Positions 44,508 to 54,407 of a stretch of DNA of 64,000 nucleotides are shown piece by piece (the first letter of the stretch is position 1; every line of letters starts with the position of its first letter). The position numbers and the translations under genes are program-made. The notes beneath the pieces were generated by a model, which saw only the letters and a list, made by a program, of their open reading frames with translations, was not told the origin of the DNA and did not search any database. Source of the DNA: Ascochyta rabiei (taxonomy: Eukaryota > Ascomycota > Dothideomycetes > Pleosporales > Didymellaceae); assembly GCF_004011695.2 (NCBI RefSeq), contig NC_082419.1, forward strand, positions 1,364,001 to 1,428,000, read 5' to 3'.

Positions 44508-46436
44508 ATGAAGCTCTTCCTCTCCCTCTCCGCGGGCCTGCTCTCTGCGACCTTGGCCAGTGCTGCCGTCTCGACTGATGGATCGTGTGGTGGAACCAGC
44601 AAATTCACATGCCAGGGCAGCTCCTATGGAAACTGTTGCTCCCAGTACGGCTGGTGTGGAACTTCGACGGCTCACTGCGGAACGGGCTGCAATTCTGCCT
44701 TTGGAACCTGTACCGGCAGCACACCGACAACTTTGAAGTCATCAACCCAGGTCGCGACATCAACACGTACGTCTGCAGCTCCATCCTCAATACCCACAAA
44801 GAAAGTGTCTACCGATGCCACCTGCGGTTCCGGCAATGGCGGCGCTACATGTCTGGGCAGTTCCTTCGGCAACTGTTGCAGCGGGGCCGGGTGGTGCGGT
44901 TCGACGACAGACTATTGCGAATCCGCCTGTCAACCGGGATACGGAAACTGTGGCACTAACAATCCATCAGGCACAAGCTCGACAAAACCAAGCGGCACGG
45001 CATCTGCATCCGCGATACCGTCAGCATCCGGCGGCGTTCTCCAGTGCCTCAACGGCAAGAATGTGCCCTACAAGATGACCTCGGACAGCGACTATGCTGA
45101 GCTGATTGAGCCCTACAACCTGGCTCGTGCGTTCAAGCCATCCGTTGTTGTCCTTCCTCAGACCCAGCAGAACGTTCAGGATGCCGTCGTTTGCGCTGCC
45201 CAGAACGGTATCAAGGTCCAGGCCAAGTCTGGTGGCCACTCGTACGCAAGCTTCAGCTCCGGCGGCAAGGATGGCTCGATGATGATCAGCCTCCAGCCCT
45301 TCCAGAAGGTTGAACTCGACGCAAGTACCGGCATCACCAAGGTCGGCGGAGGTGTTCGTCTCGGCAACCTTGCTGACGGCATCTACACCCAAGGCCAGAA
45401 GGCACTCTCGCACGGAACCTGCCCTGGCGTCGGAATTGGCGGACACTTCACCCACGGCGGTTACGGCCACACCTCGCGTCACTGGGGTCTTGCTATGGAT
45501 TCCATCGTCGCCGCCGATGTAGTCCTGGCTGACGGCTCGCTCATCAAGGCTTCCGCAACCGAGAACTCGGACGTTTTCTGGGGTATCCGTGGTGCAGCTG
45601 ACTCCCTCGGCATAGTCACCAACTTCTACCTCCAGACCCAGGCCGCGCCTTCCAGCATCACCTACTTTGCTTTTTCGTTCAGCACCATGTACGACTCCAA
45701 GGCCACCTTCACCGACTCCTTCCTACACATCCAGAACTTCGCAAAGAACGCTTCAGTCGTTGACAACAAGATCTCGTTCGGAATCTACATCGACAACTAC
45801 GGCACCTACAGCGTGAGCGGTGCTTACTTCGGTACTGTTGACGAGTTCAACGCAAAGATTAAGTCTGAGTTCCTCCGCACTTTGCCCGCTCCAGCCTCTA
45901 CCACCGTCAAGGCCTACAGCTGGTACGATTACCTCGTCCTCGTTTCCGGCAAGACCGCCATCAAGGAGCCTACAACCGGCTACGATGAGCACGAGAACTT
46001 CTTCGCCAAGTCCATCACCGTCCCCGAGTCGACCGGTCTTACCACCAGCGCCCTGAGCGCCTGGTACGACTACATCAAGGGCACCTCCACCGAGTACTAC
46101 ACCATTGTCAACCTCTACGGCGGCCCCGGTTCTGCAATCAACTCCAAGGACACCGCATTCTCCGCCTACAACGACCGCGACAGCCTGTGGGTCTTCCAGA
46201 ACTACGGCTACACTACCGGATCAACAAGCTTCATCAACGGCCTCAACGACGCCATCACAAAGGCTCAGCCCCAGACCACCTTCGGCGCCTACTTGAACTA
46301 CGTCGACCCCAGCCTCGATGCCGCGACCGCGCACAAGCTGTACTACGGCGACGCGCTGTACGCCAAGCTGCTGACGCTGAAGAAGAAGGTCGACCCCAAC
46401 AGCGTGTTCTGGAACCCTCAGGCGATCGGCGCTTAA
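44508..46436 (+). CDS. secreted FAD-linked oxidase (AA7) with two chitin-binding CBM18 domains
   Basis: A single exon of 642 aa. The signal peptide ends near residue 20 (MKLFLSLSAGLLSATLASAA). Two hevein-type CBM18 domains follow at about 27-68 and 106-148, each with eight Cys and a GNCCSQYGWCG or GNCCSGAGWCG core. A Ser/Thr-rich linker leads to the FAD-binding PCMH domain. KSGGHSYASF (His about 244) and HGTCPGVGIGGHFTHGGYG (Cys about 305) are the two sites that bind FAD covalently in AA7 enzymes. The BBE segment near the C-terminus ends LKKKVDPNSVFWNPQAIG. AA7 enzymes oxidise the reducing end of oligosaccharides and release hydrogen peroxide. With CBM18 domains, chitin or chito-oligosaccharide is the likely substrate (inference). 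The protein would be secreted and bound to fungal walls or chitin fragments. Confidence 0.92.
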   Translation: MKLFLSLSAGLLSATLASAAVSTDGSCGGTSKFTCQGSSYGNCCSQYGWCGTSTAHCGTGCNSAFGTCTGSTPTTLKSSTQVATSTRTSAAPSSIPTKKVSTDATCGSGNGGATCLGSSFGNCCSGAGWCGSTTDYCESACQPGYGNCGTNNPSGTSSTKPSGTASASAIPSASGGVLQCLNGKNVPYKMTSDSDYAELIEPYNLARAFKPSVVVLPQTQQNVQDAVVCAAQNGIKVQAKSGGHSYASFSSGGKDGSMMISLQPFQKVELDASTGITKVGGGVRLGNLADGIYTQGQKALSHGTCPGVGIGGHFTHGGYGHTSRHWGLAMDSIVAADVVLADGSLIKASATENSDVFWGIRGAADSLGIVTNFYLQTQAAPSSITYFAFSFSTMYDSKATFTDSFLHIQNFAKNASVVDNKISFGIYIDNYGTYSVSGAYFGTVDEFNAKIKSEFLRTLPAPASTTVKAYSWYDYLVLVSGKTAIKEPTTGYDEHENFFAKSITVPESTGLTTSALSAWYDYIKGTSTEYYTIVNLYGGPGSAINSKDTAFSAYNDRDSLWVFQNYGYTTGSTSFINGLNDAITKAQPQTTFGAYLNYVDPSLDAATAHKLYYGDALYAKLLTLKKKVDPNSVFWNPQAIGA

Positions 46437-48789
46437 ATCTCACATATAGTGGGATGTGGAATCGTGGGTTTAGAGGCCTTTGCATCAGCGATCTGGCGTT
46501 TGGGACTAGGATTTTGCTACCATTTGTAGTCTTTCTTTTGTACATATTTGAACAAATCATGATACCGATCCTCTGGATTTTTCTTAGCTATTGCCTTCGG
46601 TTGCGACGTTGTGCTTGTGGCGTTGTGACTCTGTTTGCACACCTGCTGTCGTGGCTTTATTGGTACTCAAGCCCTCTTTCGACGTGGTACATTTGGAGTC
46701 TAGCGTTTGGGACTTGCTACTGTTCAGTAAACATCCTCCCACACCTATCTTAACCAAGCAGAACACTAATCCTCTGCGGGCCTTTTCAGCTCTCCTCGTC
46801 TACTTCTACCAACCCATCCTTCTATCGTCTTAACACTATTCACACATCTACCCCTCACCCCTCTTCCTGCTACCTAAATCCACCTGAACCCCTCTTCACT
46901 TTCTATACCGTCAAACAACTCTCCCAAGAGCATACCACCGTTTTCGAACAGGAGCGATAGATACAGTGTCTACACCACACCGCATCCCACCAGCCCGGAG
47001 CAGATCCCCAGCGAAACAAACAACCAAGAACACTAAGCAGGGAAACCCTGTAGACCAGCTCCGACCTTCCTCAAAAGCACATCGTTGCTCGTCGTGCATG
47101 CGGAGCGAGGCTTCCGCAAAGCCAGGTGGTCAGGAGTGACAGGCTACTGCGCCGCCGGCCATGCGTAGGTGGCTGAGTGCGGAATCGGCGTGTGCTTGCG
47201 TGGAGCTGGGGGTTAGTTTGTTTGAGATACACAGCAGGTGGTGGGGCTGATTGGAGGCGTGCGAGGCCGGTTCGGGAGGATGTCGCGTGGGATGGCATAT
47301 CGACGAGGGTTGCGAAATGAGGGGTCGGGGCGGAAGCTACGGGGTGGAGAAGAGGCGGTGGGGTGGTGCAAAGGTGGACTTGCACAGTAACGGTTCCCCC
47401 TGTGGGTTTGTCGGTCGAGTTGCTAGGGCCGGTGGGCTGTGAATGGGATCGCGGAGATGAGTGGCGGCTTTGCTCGACTTCTCTTGGGAGGAATTCGAAT
47501 ATTTTCATCAGCTACTCTGGGCCTCGGTGACTGCGTTTGGAGGTCTTGAGGAAGTTCGGAACCATGGGTTACTACGGTCTCCGGCAAAAGTAGAGTCCCG
47601 TGGCCAGTGCAATGTGCAGGAAAAGCAGAGGCTAGGCAAGTACGACTTCCGAGGTTTTCTTGGCTTTACCTCAGCGGACACAGGTATCTCTCTTGGGCAT
47701 CTGTAACAGCATCCGTGCGCGCTCGTTATAAACATTGATAGGCGTTTCTGCACAAGACCCACCGCACTGGCCATGGGACTGCACTCTTTCTGGAGATCGT
47801 AGTATAAAAATGCCAAGAGCGGTGTAATCTTCTAACCGTCTATTAAAGTGGAGCTGGTAATCGCACCTATCCTGCCTAGCTCCTGATATTCGGGGATTTG
47901 AGGTCTAAGGGGTTACTTGTCGTGCGACACACAAGGCTCTGACCGATTTGTTCGAGTGCAATACGACGTCTCATGTGCACACGCCTCGATGACCGAGCGC
48001 TAATATATAGACATAATTTGTCTCCAATCAAGAAATTTGGTTTGTACAGGTTCACGGTGTTGATGTGCGACTGTCGTTGCACTTGGACGGACTGTAACAG
48101 TAGTATAATTCAAGCACTCGATACCCTAATTAGGCTACAATTTTTTTTACATAGACAAGACTTGAGAGAGAAAAATTCATTGCACGATATCGTGTCTAAG
48201 AGTATTGCAGTTGTGACTAATGAGTTGGTCCATTTCTTTTGAAGGTGAAGAGCTAGAGGATTAAGTCGAGTATGGTTTCGCGATGCATGCGAGTTCGGCT
48301 TTGTGTCAGATGTAACGGTTGAAAGCCCCGAATTCTGTGGTAGTATTTATCCAGCGTAAAGATTGCTATCAAGTGGCACACCAAGGAATTTCTGGCCTTG
48401 TCGGGCTTGGACTGTGATTGCGGATGCCATCAGTAACAACAGGTAGTGACTTTTAGTTGAGTGACAAAATCACCTATGAAACCAAAGTGTGTTCGGATAG
48501 ATATACGCCCCATTGCTTTTGTGGGGAGTTCTAAGGAAAAGAAATGAACATCGCGGAAAGAGATCACTATATCGTAGCGCAGGTCAGGCAGGTGCTCCTG
48601 CGCGACTACTTGACTTCTTGAGTGATCTTGCTACAGTGTCAAGGCCTTACTACCCTGACTGTACAGTTCGCATGATAGGTGCACATAAGGAAGAGCGATC
48701 AGATGTAGAGTAAGAACAACCTTTTTGGGTCGCGATTCTACGAACATTGGTTCAACATCCGTCGAGTAATCTAGAACAAGGTTTGCATC
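46437..48789. other. intergenic region without a supported gene
   Basis: About 2.35 kb with only short frames. 46780-47070 is C-rich on the + strand, and 47100-47450 is G-rich and opens a minus-strand frame of 145 codons of low complexity that I do not accept. From 47850 to 48780 the sequence is AT-leaning and broken in all frames. Confidence 0.45.
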
Positions 48790-49155
48790 CTAATGATGCG
48801 CAGATGTTTCCATCCCAATGTCTTGCACCTCATGCCCCTGGTCAGGACTGAGGGCTTCAGCTAGACATTCGTAACCCGGCAGGGCCAACCAAAAGATAGT
48901 AGTACGTTCTACTGGGAGAAGACAGCAGCGTCTCCGATAGTTCTCGAACGCAGCATTGAGTACTTGTTCTACGCTGTCCGATCCAGAGTACAGATATATC
49001 ACGCCTTTGTGCTCTTTCATGATACTGCTCAACCGAGAGTTATGCACGGGTTTGCCGAAAGAGCCTATGTGATAGTTGTCCTTTTCCCAGAAACCTGGTA
49101 GCGTGTCGCTCCATTGCGTGCGATGGTGTGCGTGCTCGCCGTACCAGGCGATCAT
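48790..49155 (-). CDS. hypothetical protein, 121 aa, start uncertain
   Basis: The frame is open upstream to 49272, but the first ATG is at 49153-49155, so I begin there. The sequence looks protein-like: MIAWYGEHAHHRTQWSD, GFWEKDNYHIGSFGKP, GVIYLYSGSDSVEQVLNAAF, TIFWLALPGYECLAEAL. It is rich in Trp and Tyr, with mixed codon use. I do not recognise it. The open frame before the ATG (with KTGRFALLKAFEIVLD) also looks protein-like, so the true start may lie in an upstream exon that I could not place. It overlaps the start of an opposite frame, and one of the two may be spurious. Confidence 0.35.
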   Translation of the reverse strand: MIAWYGEHAHHRTQWSDTLPGFWEKDNYHIGSFGKPVHNSRLSSIMKEHKGVIYLYSGSDSVEQVLNAAFENYRRRCCLLPVERTTIFWLALPGYECLAEALSPDQGHEVQDIGMETSAHH

Positions 49156-49666
49156 GTCGAGAACGATTTCAAACGCCTTCAACAACGCAAACCTGCCAGT
49201 CTTCAACGTGGGTCCACGGGGAAGTTTCCGAGTCACCCGTAACAAAGCCGAATCTTTGATAGGTACTACCAAAGAGATAACTACCGAACGCTATGAAGCT
49301 CCGCCGTCATACTCCATCCAGGTCGAGCCATATTACGTCCAAGCACTGCGTGGGCCACCCAAAGCCCAGCCTTCACCATGCAGAACGCAACAGCTACAGC
49401 GCTACGTGCTCGAGATTATCTCAATCACATTCAACGCCAATTTCGACAAGTTCAACGCCGCATTACACAAAAGAACCATGACTACCAGGACATCCTCTAT
49501 ACTCTCCGACCAAGAGCGCGAGGATCTGTACAAACTGTCAGTCCTCGTCCGCAAGGTGGACAAACAATTCAGCGACCGAAAAATCAGCACTGTAAACGAG
49601 GAAGACGAAAGCACACTTCGCAAAGCCATCTTCATACCCACAGTGGACATCACCGGCGGTGCATGA
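49154..49666 (+). CDS. hypothetical protein, 170 aa
   Basis: Starts at ATG 49154-49156. The codons are C-ending and fungal-like, especially 49400-49660. The sequence includes TTERYEAPPSYSIQVEPYYV, then a helical stretch with YVLEIISITFNANFDKFNAA and a charged segment SDQEREDLYKLSVLVRKVDK, and ends FIPTVDITGGA. No domain is recognised. An in-frame TTG-started extension reaches 49076. It is head to head with a minus-strand frame whose ATG overlaps this one by two bases. I favour this frame slightly on codon use in its second half. Confidence 0.4.
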   Translation: MSRTISNAFNNANLPVFNVGPRGSFRVTRNKAESLIGTTKEITTERYEAPPSYSIQVEPYYVQALRGPPKAQPSPCRTQQLQRYVLEIISITFNANFDKFNAALHKRTMTTRTSSILSDQEREDLYKLSVLVRKVDKQFSDRKISTVNEEDESTLRKAIFIPTVDITGGA

Positions 49667-50023
49667 AACTTCTAGTGTGTTTTTGTATGCGGAAATTTTA
49701 TCGTTACCGCAGTTCAGAGAACGTGTTTCCTGGTACGATTTCCTGCCTCGAAGCAAATGTGAAGAAGTCAAAATCTCTGAATCAATGAGCATTATTGATC
49801 TAATAGATTCTAAGACCTATTCTTGATTTTACAGCCGAGCATGAATCCATCATTGAAATTTAATATAATGTATACATTAGCAAAACACTGTGTGATCGTC
49901 CGTTCACTCACAAAACTACAAGGGTCGAAAAGATTTAATCTGACTGACCCCGTAGTTGCACGTTCACACAATGTACATCCTTTCAACCTCAAATCAATCA
50001 TCGAGAACTAAATTCCCCACCAA
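49667..50023. other. intergenic, 357 bp
   Basis: AT-rich convergent space between the 170-aa frame (+) and the repeat-module protein (-). No gene or repeat is seen. Confidence 0.45.
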
Positions 50024-51586
50024 TCATTGCTCACCACCCTTCTTCCGCCCCAGCACAGTCCGCAGCCACTTCCGCACGCCCTTGCTTTTCTTCTTGTCCT
50101 TCGTAGTCCCCTCACCTACGTCCCACATTTCAATGCGCTGACGCTCCTCTGCGCGACGGCGCTCATCTTCGACCAGAAACGCCATCGCACTGATCTGTTC
50201 AGGCCAACGATTCACGCGACCCAGTGTTGGGGAGTCCTCTTCGCCAATAGTGTAAGTAGTCTGAGTCTCAAGATCTACATTCCGGAGCAACATGCTCGGT
50301 GTCTCTGTGGCTTGGAGCGGGCTTGAGCCATGTAGAAGGGTAGGTGTGCCGACCGTGAAGCCGCGAGAACGCGTATTGGATCGCGTGTCAGGAGCTGGTG
50401 GGAGCGGCTTGTCTCCTATATCGTGTGGGGCGTGAGAAGACTCGATGCCGGTCGGTGAGGAACACAATTCATCTCCCAACCAACGTCTTTCTTCCACTGT
50501 CGGCCCCGGTCCATTTCCTAGCTGCGGTTCCTCGACAACGACGGTAAGACGGCTCGAGCGACGGCGCTTCTTCCGCGCAAGTTCTTCTTCGTCACTGTCA
50601 TCGAAAAGAAACTTCCAGCCTATGTTTGTCGGAGTCTGTGGTAACTCATCATGTGTTGGGCTGCGTCGCTGTAGGGGATGCAAGCTCTGCATAGTCTTGT
50701 TGGCCCATTCCTCTCGCAGCACGTCGTACTGATCACTTAGTCGAATCAACTTTGGATGTGAGTTGCCGTAGTTCAAACGCTTCTGTTGTTCGCCGAAGAA
50801 GATACCCTCGTTTTGAAGCATTTTTTGAAGAACCTTCAGATCCGACCAGAGGTTGCTTTTCGAATCTTGCTTGACTTCGTGGCCCGTGAAGAACATGTTC
50901 CACTGCTCATCGTACATTACGCCAAGGCGAAGCATCTGCTCAAGATCTGCATTTAGCGGTGGATTCCCATAGGTCAACATTTCGCCTTCAGCTGTGAATG
51001 TAGTTCCCATCTCCTGGAGGCGACCGCGCAGGTGAAGGATGCTGCTGAGGTCTTTCAGGGTGGGTGTCTGTTTCGAGTCCCGACGAAGGGTGAATTCGAT
51101 CTTCTTCTGGTCCGTCTGTTCTTGGACGAGCATTGTGTTGCGCCCAAAACGACGGCCAGTATCGGTCTCGTCATCTTGGCTGTAGGTCGAGTCAGAAGAC
51201 GAGCTACTCCTAGAGACAGAGAATCGCGAGTTCATATTCACGGTGCGGCTGCCCAAGAACGGTGGGCCAATACCACCATGATTTCGGCCTGATGGACGCA
51301 ATGGCGAACGTGAAGGGATTGGAGGAAGTGGCCAGTCCGGTGGTGAAGACAGCTGTCCCATTGAGCGAAGACGAGGCAGTGATTGTTCTTTTGTGGCTGT
51401 CAGCTGACCTTCTGAGCGCATTCGATAGAGGGGATGTATTGACCGGGCATCTCGAGGTGTCCTTGACCGGTTGTGGTGCGCCATTGTGATAGGATTCTGG
51501 GTTGGCTGTAAGACGAGACTTCCCAAGCTTTGTTTCGAGAGGTTGATGGGTTCAGATTGAAAGCCTCGTACAGGGCGTGGGGTCAT
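50024..51586 (-). CDS. hypothetical protein with two related helical modules, 520 aa
   Basis: A single exon; ATG at 51584-51586 (a second Met at residue 35 is possible). The N-terminal ~170 residues are disordered, rich in Pro, Ser and Arg. Two related modules follow. Module 1, about 178-229, has LSSILHLRGRLQEMG, EMLTYGNPPLN and YDEQW. Module 2, about 247-295, has LWSDLKVLQKMLQNEG, KRLNYGNSHPK and LREEW. They share the pattern L..L..L...LQ..G..F......L.YGN followed by a helix ending EQW/EEW. The C-terminal third is disordered with an acidic DDSDEEE segment and a KKRRR cluster, a possible nuclear signal. The tail is highly basic (KDKKKSKGVRKWLRTVLGRK). I do not recognise the family. Codon use supports a real gene. 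Confidence 0.75.
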   Translation of the reverse strand: MTPRPVRGFQSEPINLSKQSLGSLVLQPTQNPITMAHHNRSRTPRDARSIHPLYRMRSEGQLTATKEQSLPRLRSMGQLSSPPDWPLPPIPSRSPLRPSGRNHGGIGPPFLGSRTVNMNSRFSVSRSSSSSDSTYSQDDETDTGRRFGRNTMLVQEQTDQKKIEFTLRRDSKQTPTLKDLSSILHLRGRLQEMGTTFTAEGEMLTYGNPPLNADLEQMLRLGVMYDEQWNMFFTGHEVKQDSKSNLWSDLKVLQKMLQNEGIFFGEQQKRLNYGNSHPKLIRLSDQYDVLREEWANKTMQSLHPLQRRSPTHDELPQTPTNIGWKFLFDDSDEEELARKKRRRSSRLTVVVEEPQLGNGPGPTVEERRWLGDELCSSPTGIESSHAPHDIGDKPLPPAPDTRSNTRSRGFTVGTPTLLHGSSPLQATETPSMLLRNVDLETQTTYTIGEEDSPTLGRVNRWPEQISAMAFLVEDERRRAEERQRIEMWDVGEGTTKDKKKSKGVRKWLRTVLGRKKGGEQ

Positions 51587-52185
51587 GTAAAAGGGAATTA
51601 CAACTGGATTTGAATACTTGTAGCTGAGGCCTTCAGAGATTGGATGGTGAAAGGCATCGCGTGATAGCCGTAATGGTCCAAATCATATTGTGAAAGGGCT
51701 CAGTAGATGTCACGATGGTGGCGTCGGTACTATCGTAGCGAGTCGACTTTAAATATCAAGTTCTGAGGGTCTCGACACCAGCTCTGCGGCCGTTCCACGA
51801 CTTTCTGTAAGTAATACTGAATCCTTTCCACATTGTCGGAGTCACAACGACAAACCGGGCTCATAATAATAATAGCAACATCGATATCCTCAGAAGAGGT
51901 TTGAACGACCGTACAGCTCAGCTTCGCGTGGCACAGCAGTGTTCCTTTCATTACCCCTGCGCGAAATCGGGGCCCTGTATGCTCTCAGTAATTCCACATC
52001 AATCTACCAGCACAAGCCACATCACTACCCACCGCCTGTTTCACTCCCTGCACCTACAATCGCCTCTTAGCTATCTGAGCCCTTCCGATATGGATATCTA
52101 GATAACCCCGACCGAAAGGACTTACGACTCACCCTCTCCCTATTCGCTTCTCAAGGCCGCATAACCCCAAAATCCGGTATCTGAT
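51587..52185. other. divergent intergenic region, 599 bp
   Basis: Lies between the outward-facing 520-aa gene (-) and the 332-aa gene (+), so both promoters are here. GATATGGATATCTAGATA near 52087-52104 contains overlapping palindromes. No gene is seen. Confidence 0.4.
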
Positions 52186-53242
52186 ATGTCCGACACCCCT
52201 GACACAGCCACTCACGAGTATAACACATCTGCGACGTACAGTCCCAAGTCTGGCGATAAGACAGTCGCTCAGCTCAGGCAGCACTTCGAGCAACCACCAC
52301 CGACTCAGATTGACAACCGACCTGCGCGTTCGATGTTACCGGGTCGGGGCTATCAAAAAAGTACGCCGGTTATGTCGACATTCTGGACAAGAAAGCCAAA
52401 CCGATAATCGTGCTACAGCCGAAGACAACGTATTACCTGCGTTGACCTTCGACTCTGAATCCGAGCTACCTGTAAACCGCAAGACAAGGAGCCCTTCACC
52501 CTCAAACGACCTGGAAAGTCTCCGACCGACCGTGTACATTGCCGATCATCCTGGTCTTACGATCGATGGCGCAACTGCTGAGTCGAGTCGTCGATTCAAC
52601 ATCGAAGAAGAAAACCCAACGACGAGCTCATCGAAAAACACGAACAACGTAGGACTGACCTCCCAAAAGTTCGTGTGGGTCAAGGATGGCGTCCGCGTTG
52701 TCGACTTCGCATACGCACACGCAGCGCCGAGCGCCATGTTGTCGCCAATGGCCGATGTGAAGCGCGTCCGCTTATTATCGAAGTTCGGCCATGCTCATGA
52801 GTCTGAGTCTGACGTCTCAGATACTTCGGCGCAAGCGCCTACCGATCTCGGTGAACGCAAACCGGCGCTGAAGACGAAAATTGCTGATTTCCGAGCTGAG
52901 AAGCTCAACGATAGCCAGAGTTCAAGTGAGGATAGCCTGCTACTGCTTCCTGCCTCGGTTTCTACGCCTCCAGAACGAGGGGAAGACCTCACTGATTGTT
53001 ACAGCTTGAGTACGGAGGATCTGCTGCTTTTTCCAAAGTCAGTGTATACACCACTAAGTACGGGAGACAGGGACGTGGTGCACGTATCTGATGAAGAACC
53101 CATGCTGATGTTTCTCCTCGCTACGGTCTACACTCCAGTTGATTCAGAGGTCAAGGATATCGTACAAGGGAGCGATAACCTCTCACTTGTCCATGTTCCA
53201 GCCAATTTCGGAGGGCGACATGCCCACGAGCACGATGCATAG
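52186..53242 (+). CDS. hypothetical disordered protein with C-terminal LLLxPxSVYTP repeats, 332 aa
   Basis: Two exons: 52186-52360 and 52419-53242, with a 58-nt intron at 52361-52418 (GTACGC...GCTACAG). The splice turns two out-of-phase open frames into one: YQK then TEDNVLPALTFDSES. The protein begins MSDTPDTATHEYNTSATYSP and is mostly polar. A short ordered-looking segment is QKFVWVKDGVRVVDFAYAHA. From about residue 230 a motif repeats three times: EDSLLLLPASVSTPPERGED, then EDLLLFPKSVYTPLSTGDRD, then a weaker EPMLMFLLATVYTPVDSEVK. I do not recognise a family. The pattern of short hydrophobic blocks between acidic linkers suggests repeated docking motifs (inference). Confidence 0.65.
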
Positions 53243-53733
53243 CTAGACAGCTCAAGTCGAACCGCCACTAGTGAGTATCAGTTCGGCATCGGCCATCGTG
53301 TCCCTGCCAAACGAGTCTGGCTCTATAGATCGGGCGAGTCAGATGCACCGGCTGGTCAGCATCAACCAGAGGTTACTCGTAAGCGACGCGGATCTGGGGT
53401 TAGTCAACTGGGTGTTCTGGGTTGAAGAAAATTTGGTAGGAATGACGGCGAAGAGCGCGCTGAAGTGCAGCGGCCGAAAGTCGCTCGGCTATCGTGCAGG
53501 CAAGGGCGTCTTATTGATGGGCATGGAGAACCGGTGGGCACATGTTACAGTAAATAAATGCAGGCTCCTTCGTTCAATGTAATTGGTTTGCAACGTCAGC
53601 ATTATGTTCATTGGAACATTTTTGTCAAAAGATCCTGTGGTGTCATCAAAAAAATCGTATTGTTGTTGTACATAGCCGTGATTATTCCAGTCTATTGCCA
53701 GACATCAAGGCCTTTCGATGGTAAGCGATCAAC
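53243..53733. other. convergent intergenic region, 491 bp
   Basis: No gene is supported. A plus-strand frame of about 100 codons at 53271-53582 has no ATG at its first codon and no recognisable content. An AT-rich stretch lies at 53640-53700. Confidence 0.4.
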
Positions 53734-54407
53734 CTAATTCTTCAACTTGTTCCACTCATCCTTGATGGACTGAGCAGCCTGCTGGCCGAAACCGGTGAAG
53801 TGAGCACCGTAACGATCCTATAAAGTGGTTAGCCAATGGCAACAGTTGAGGTTCTTGCTTCTCGTACCTGCTCAGAGCCGGTTGTGCCCTTCTGCGCAGC
53901 CAGGAACTTGGCCCTCTCTCGGCCATCGTGGCCCAGCCAGTGGTAGTTTGCTTTGCTGACGTCACCTCCTGAGCTGATGATGCTCAATGCCGATGCCCTG
54001 ACGGGGTCGAAAAGACCGCCGAAGTGGGCGGCGTAGCGGTCCTGCTCAGCACCGTTGCCCTTTGCGTGCAGGGCCCTCTCTGCTACTGACTTGGCCTTGT
54101 CGTAGCCAGACTGTGCCTCTGCCTTCGCCTTGTTGTACCCCGACTGTGCCTCTGCCTTCGCGGCGTTGTAGCCTGACTGGCCGACACCGAGGTGCTGGCC
54201 GAAGCGGTCCTGCTCTGCGCCGCTGCCCCGGGCATGGGTGATGTCGTGGATGCCCTCGCGGATCTTCTCGCCAGCTTGTTGCCCGATCTGGGAGAAGTGC
54301 TCGCCGTAACGATCCTGCTCGGCGCCGGAGAGGCGTGATGTGGTAACGTCAGGATTGACTGGGTGCGTCGCCAGGACGCTCTTCTCGTCGCTGCTGAACC
54401 AACCCAT
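53734..54407 (-). CDS. LEA-like stress protein with GAEQDRY motifs, 207 aa
   Basis: Exon 1 at 53868-54407, a 50-nt intron at 53818-53867 (GTACGA...TATAG), exon 2 at 53734-53817. The splice completes a fourth motif. The protein carries four copies of a G(A)EQDRYxxHF-type motif: SGAEQDRYGEHF, SGAEQDRFGQHL, NGAEQDRYAAHF and, across the splice, GSEQDRYGAHF. Between the second and third copies are three perfect-length 11-mers: QSGYNAAKAEA, QSGYNKAKAEA and QSGYDKAKSVA. These are the size and composition of LEA group-3 repeats (Ala, Lys, Glu-rich amphipathic helix). The whole protein is hydrophilic and lacks Cys. Related short fungal proteins exist in stress and conidial contexts, but the function is unknown. 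A role in desiccation or heat tolerance is inference. Confidence 0.8.

Noticed and set aside
47071..47508. Minus-strand frame of 145 codons, rich in Pro/Ser/Thr
   Set aside because: Low-complexity reading of a G-rich segment, with no domain and no neighbouring exons.
53271..53582. Plus-strand frame of about 100 codons after the 332-aa gene
   Set aside because: No ATG at its start, no recognisable content and a position in the 3' flank of a complete gene.
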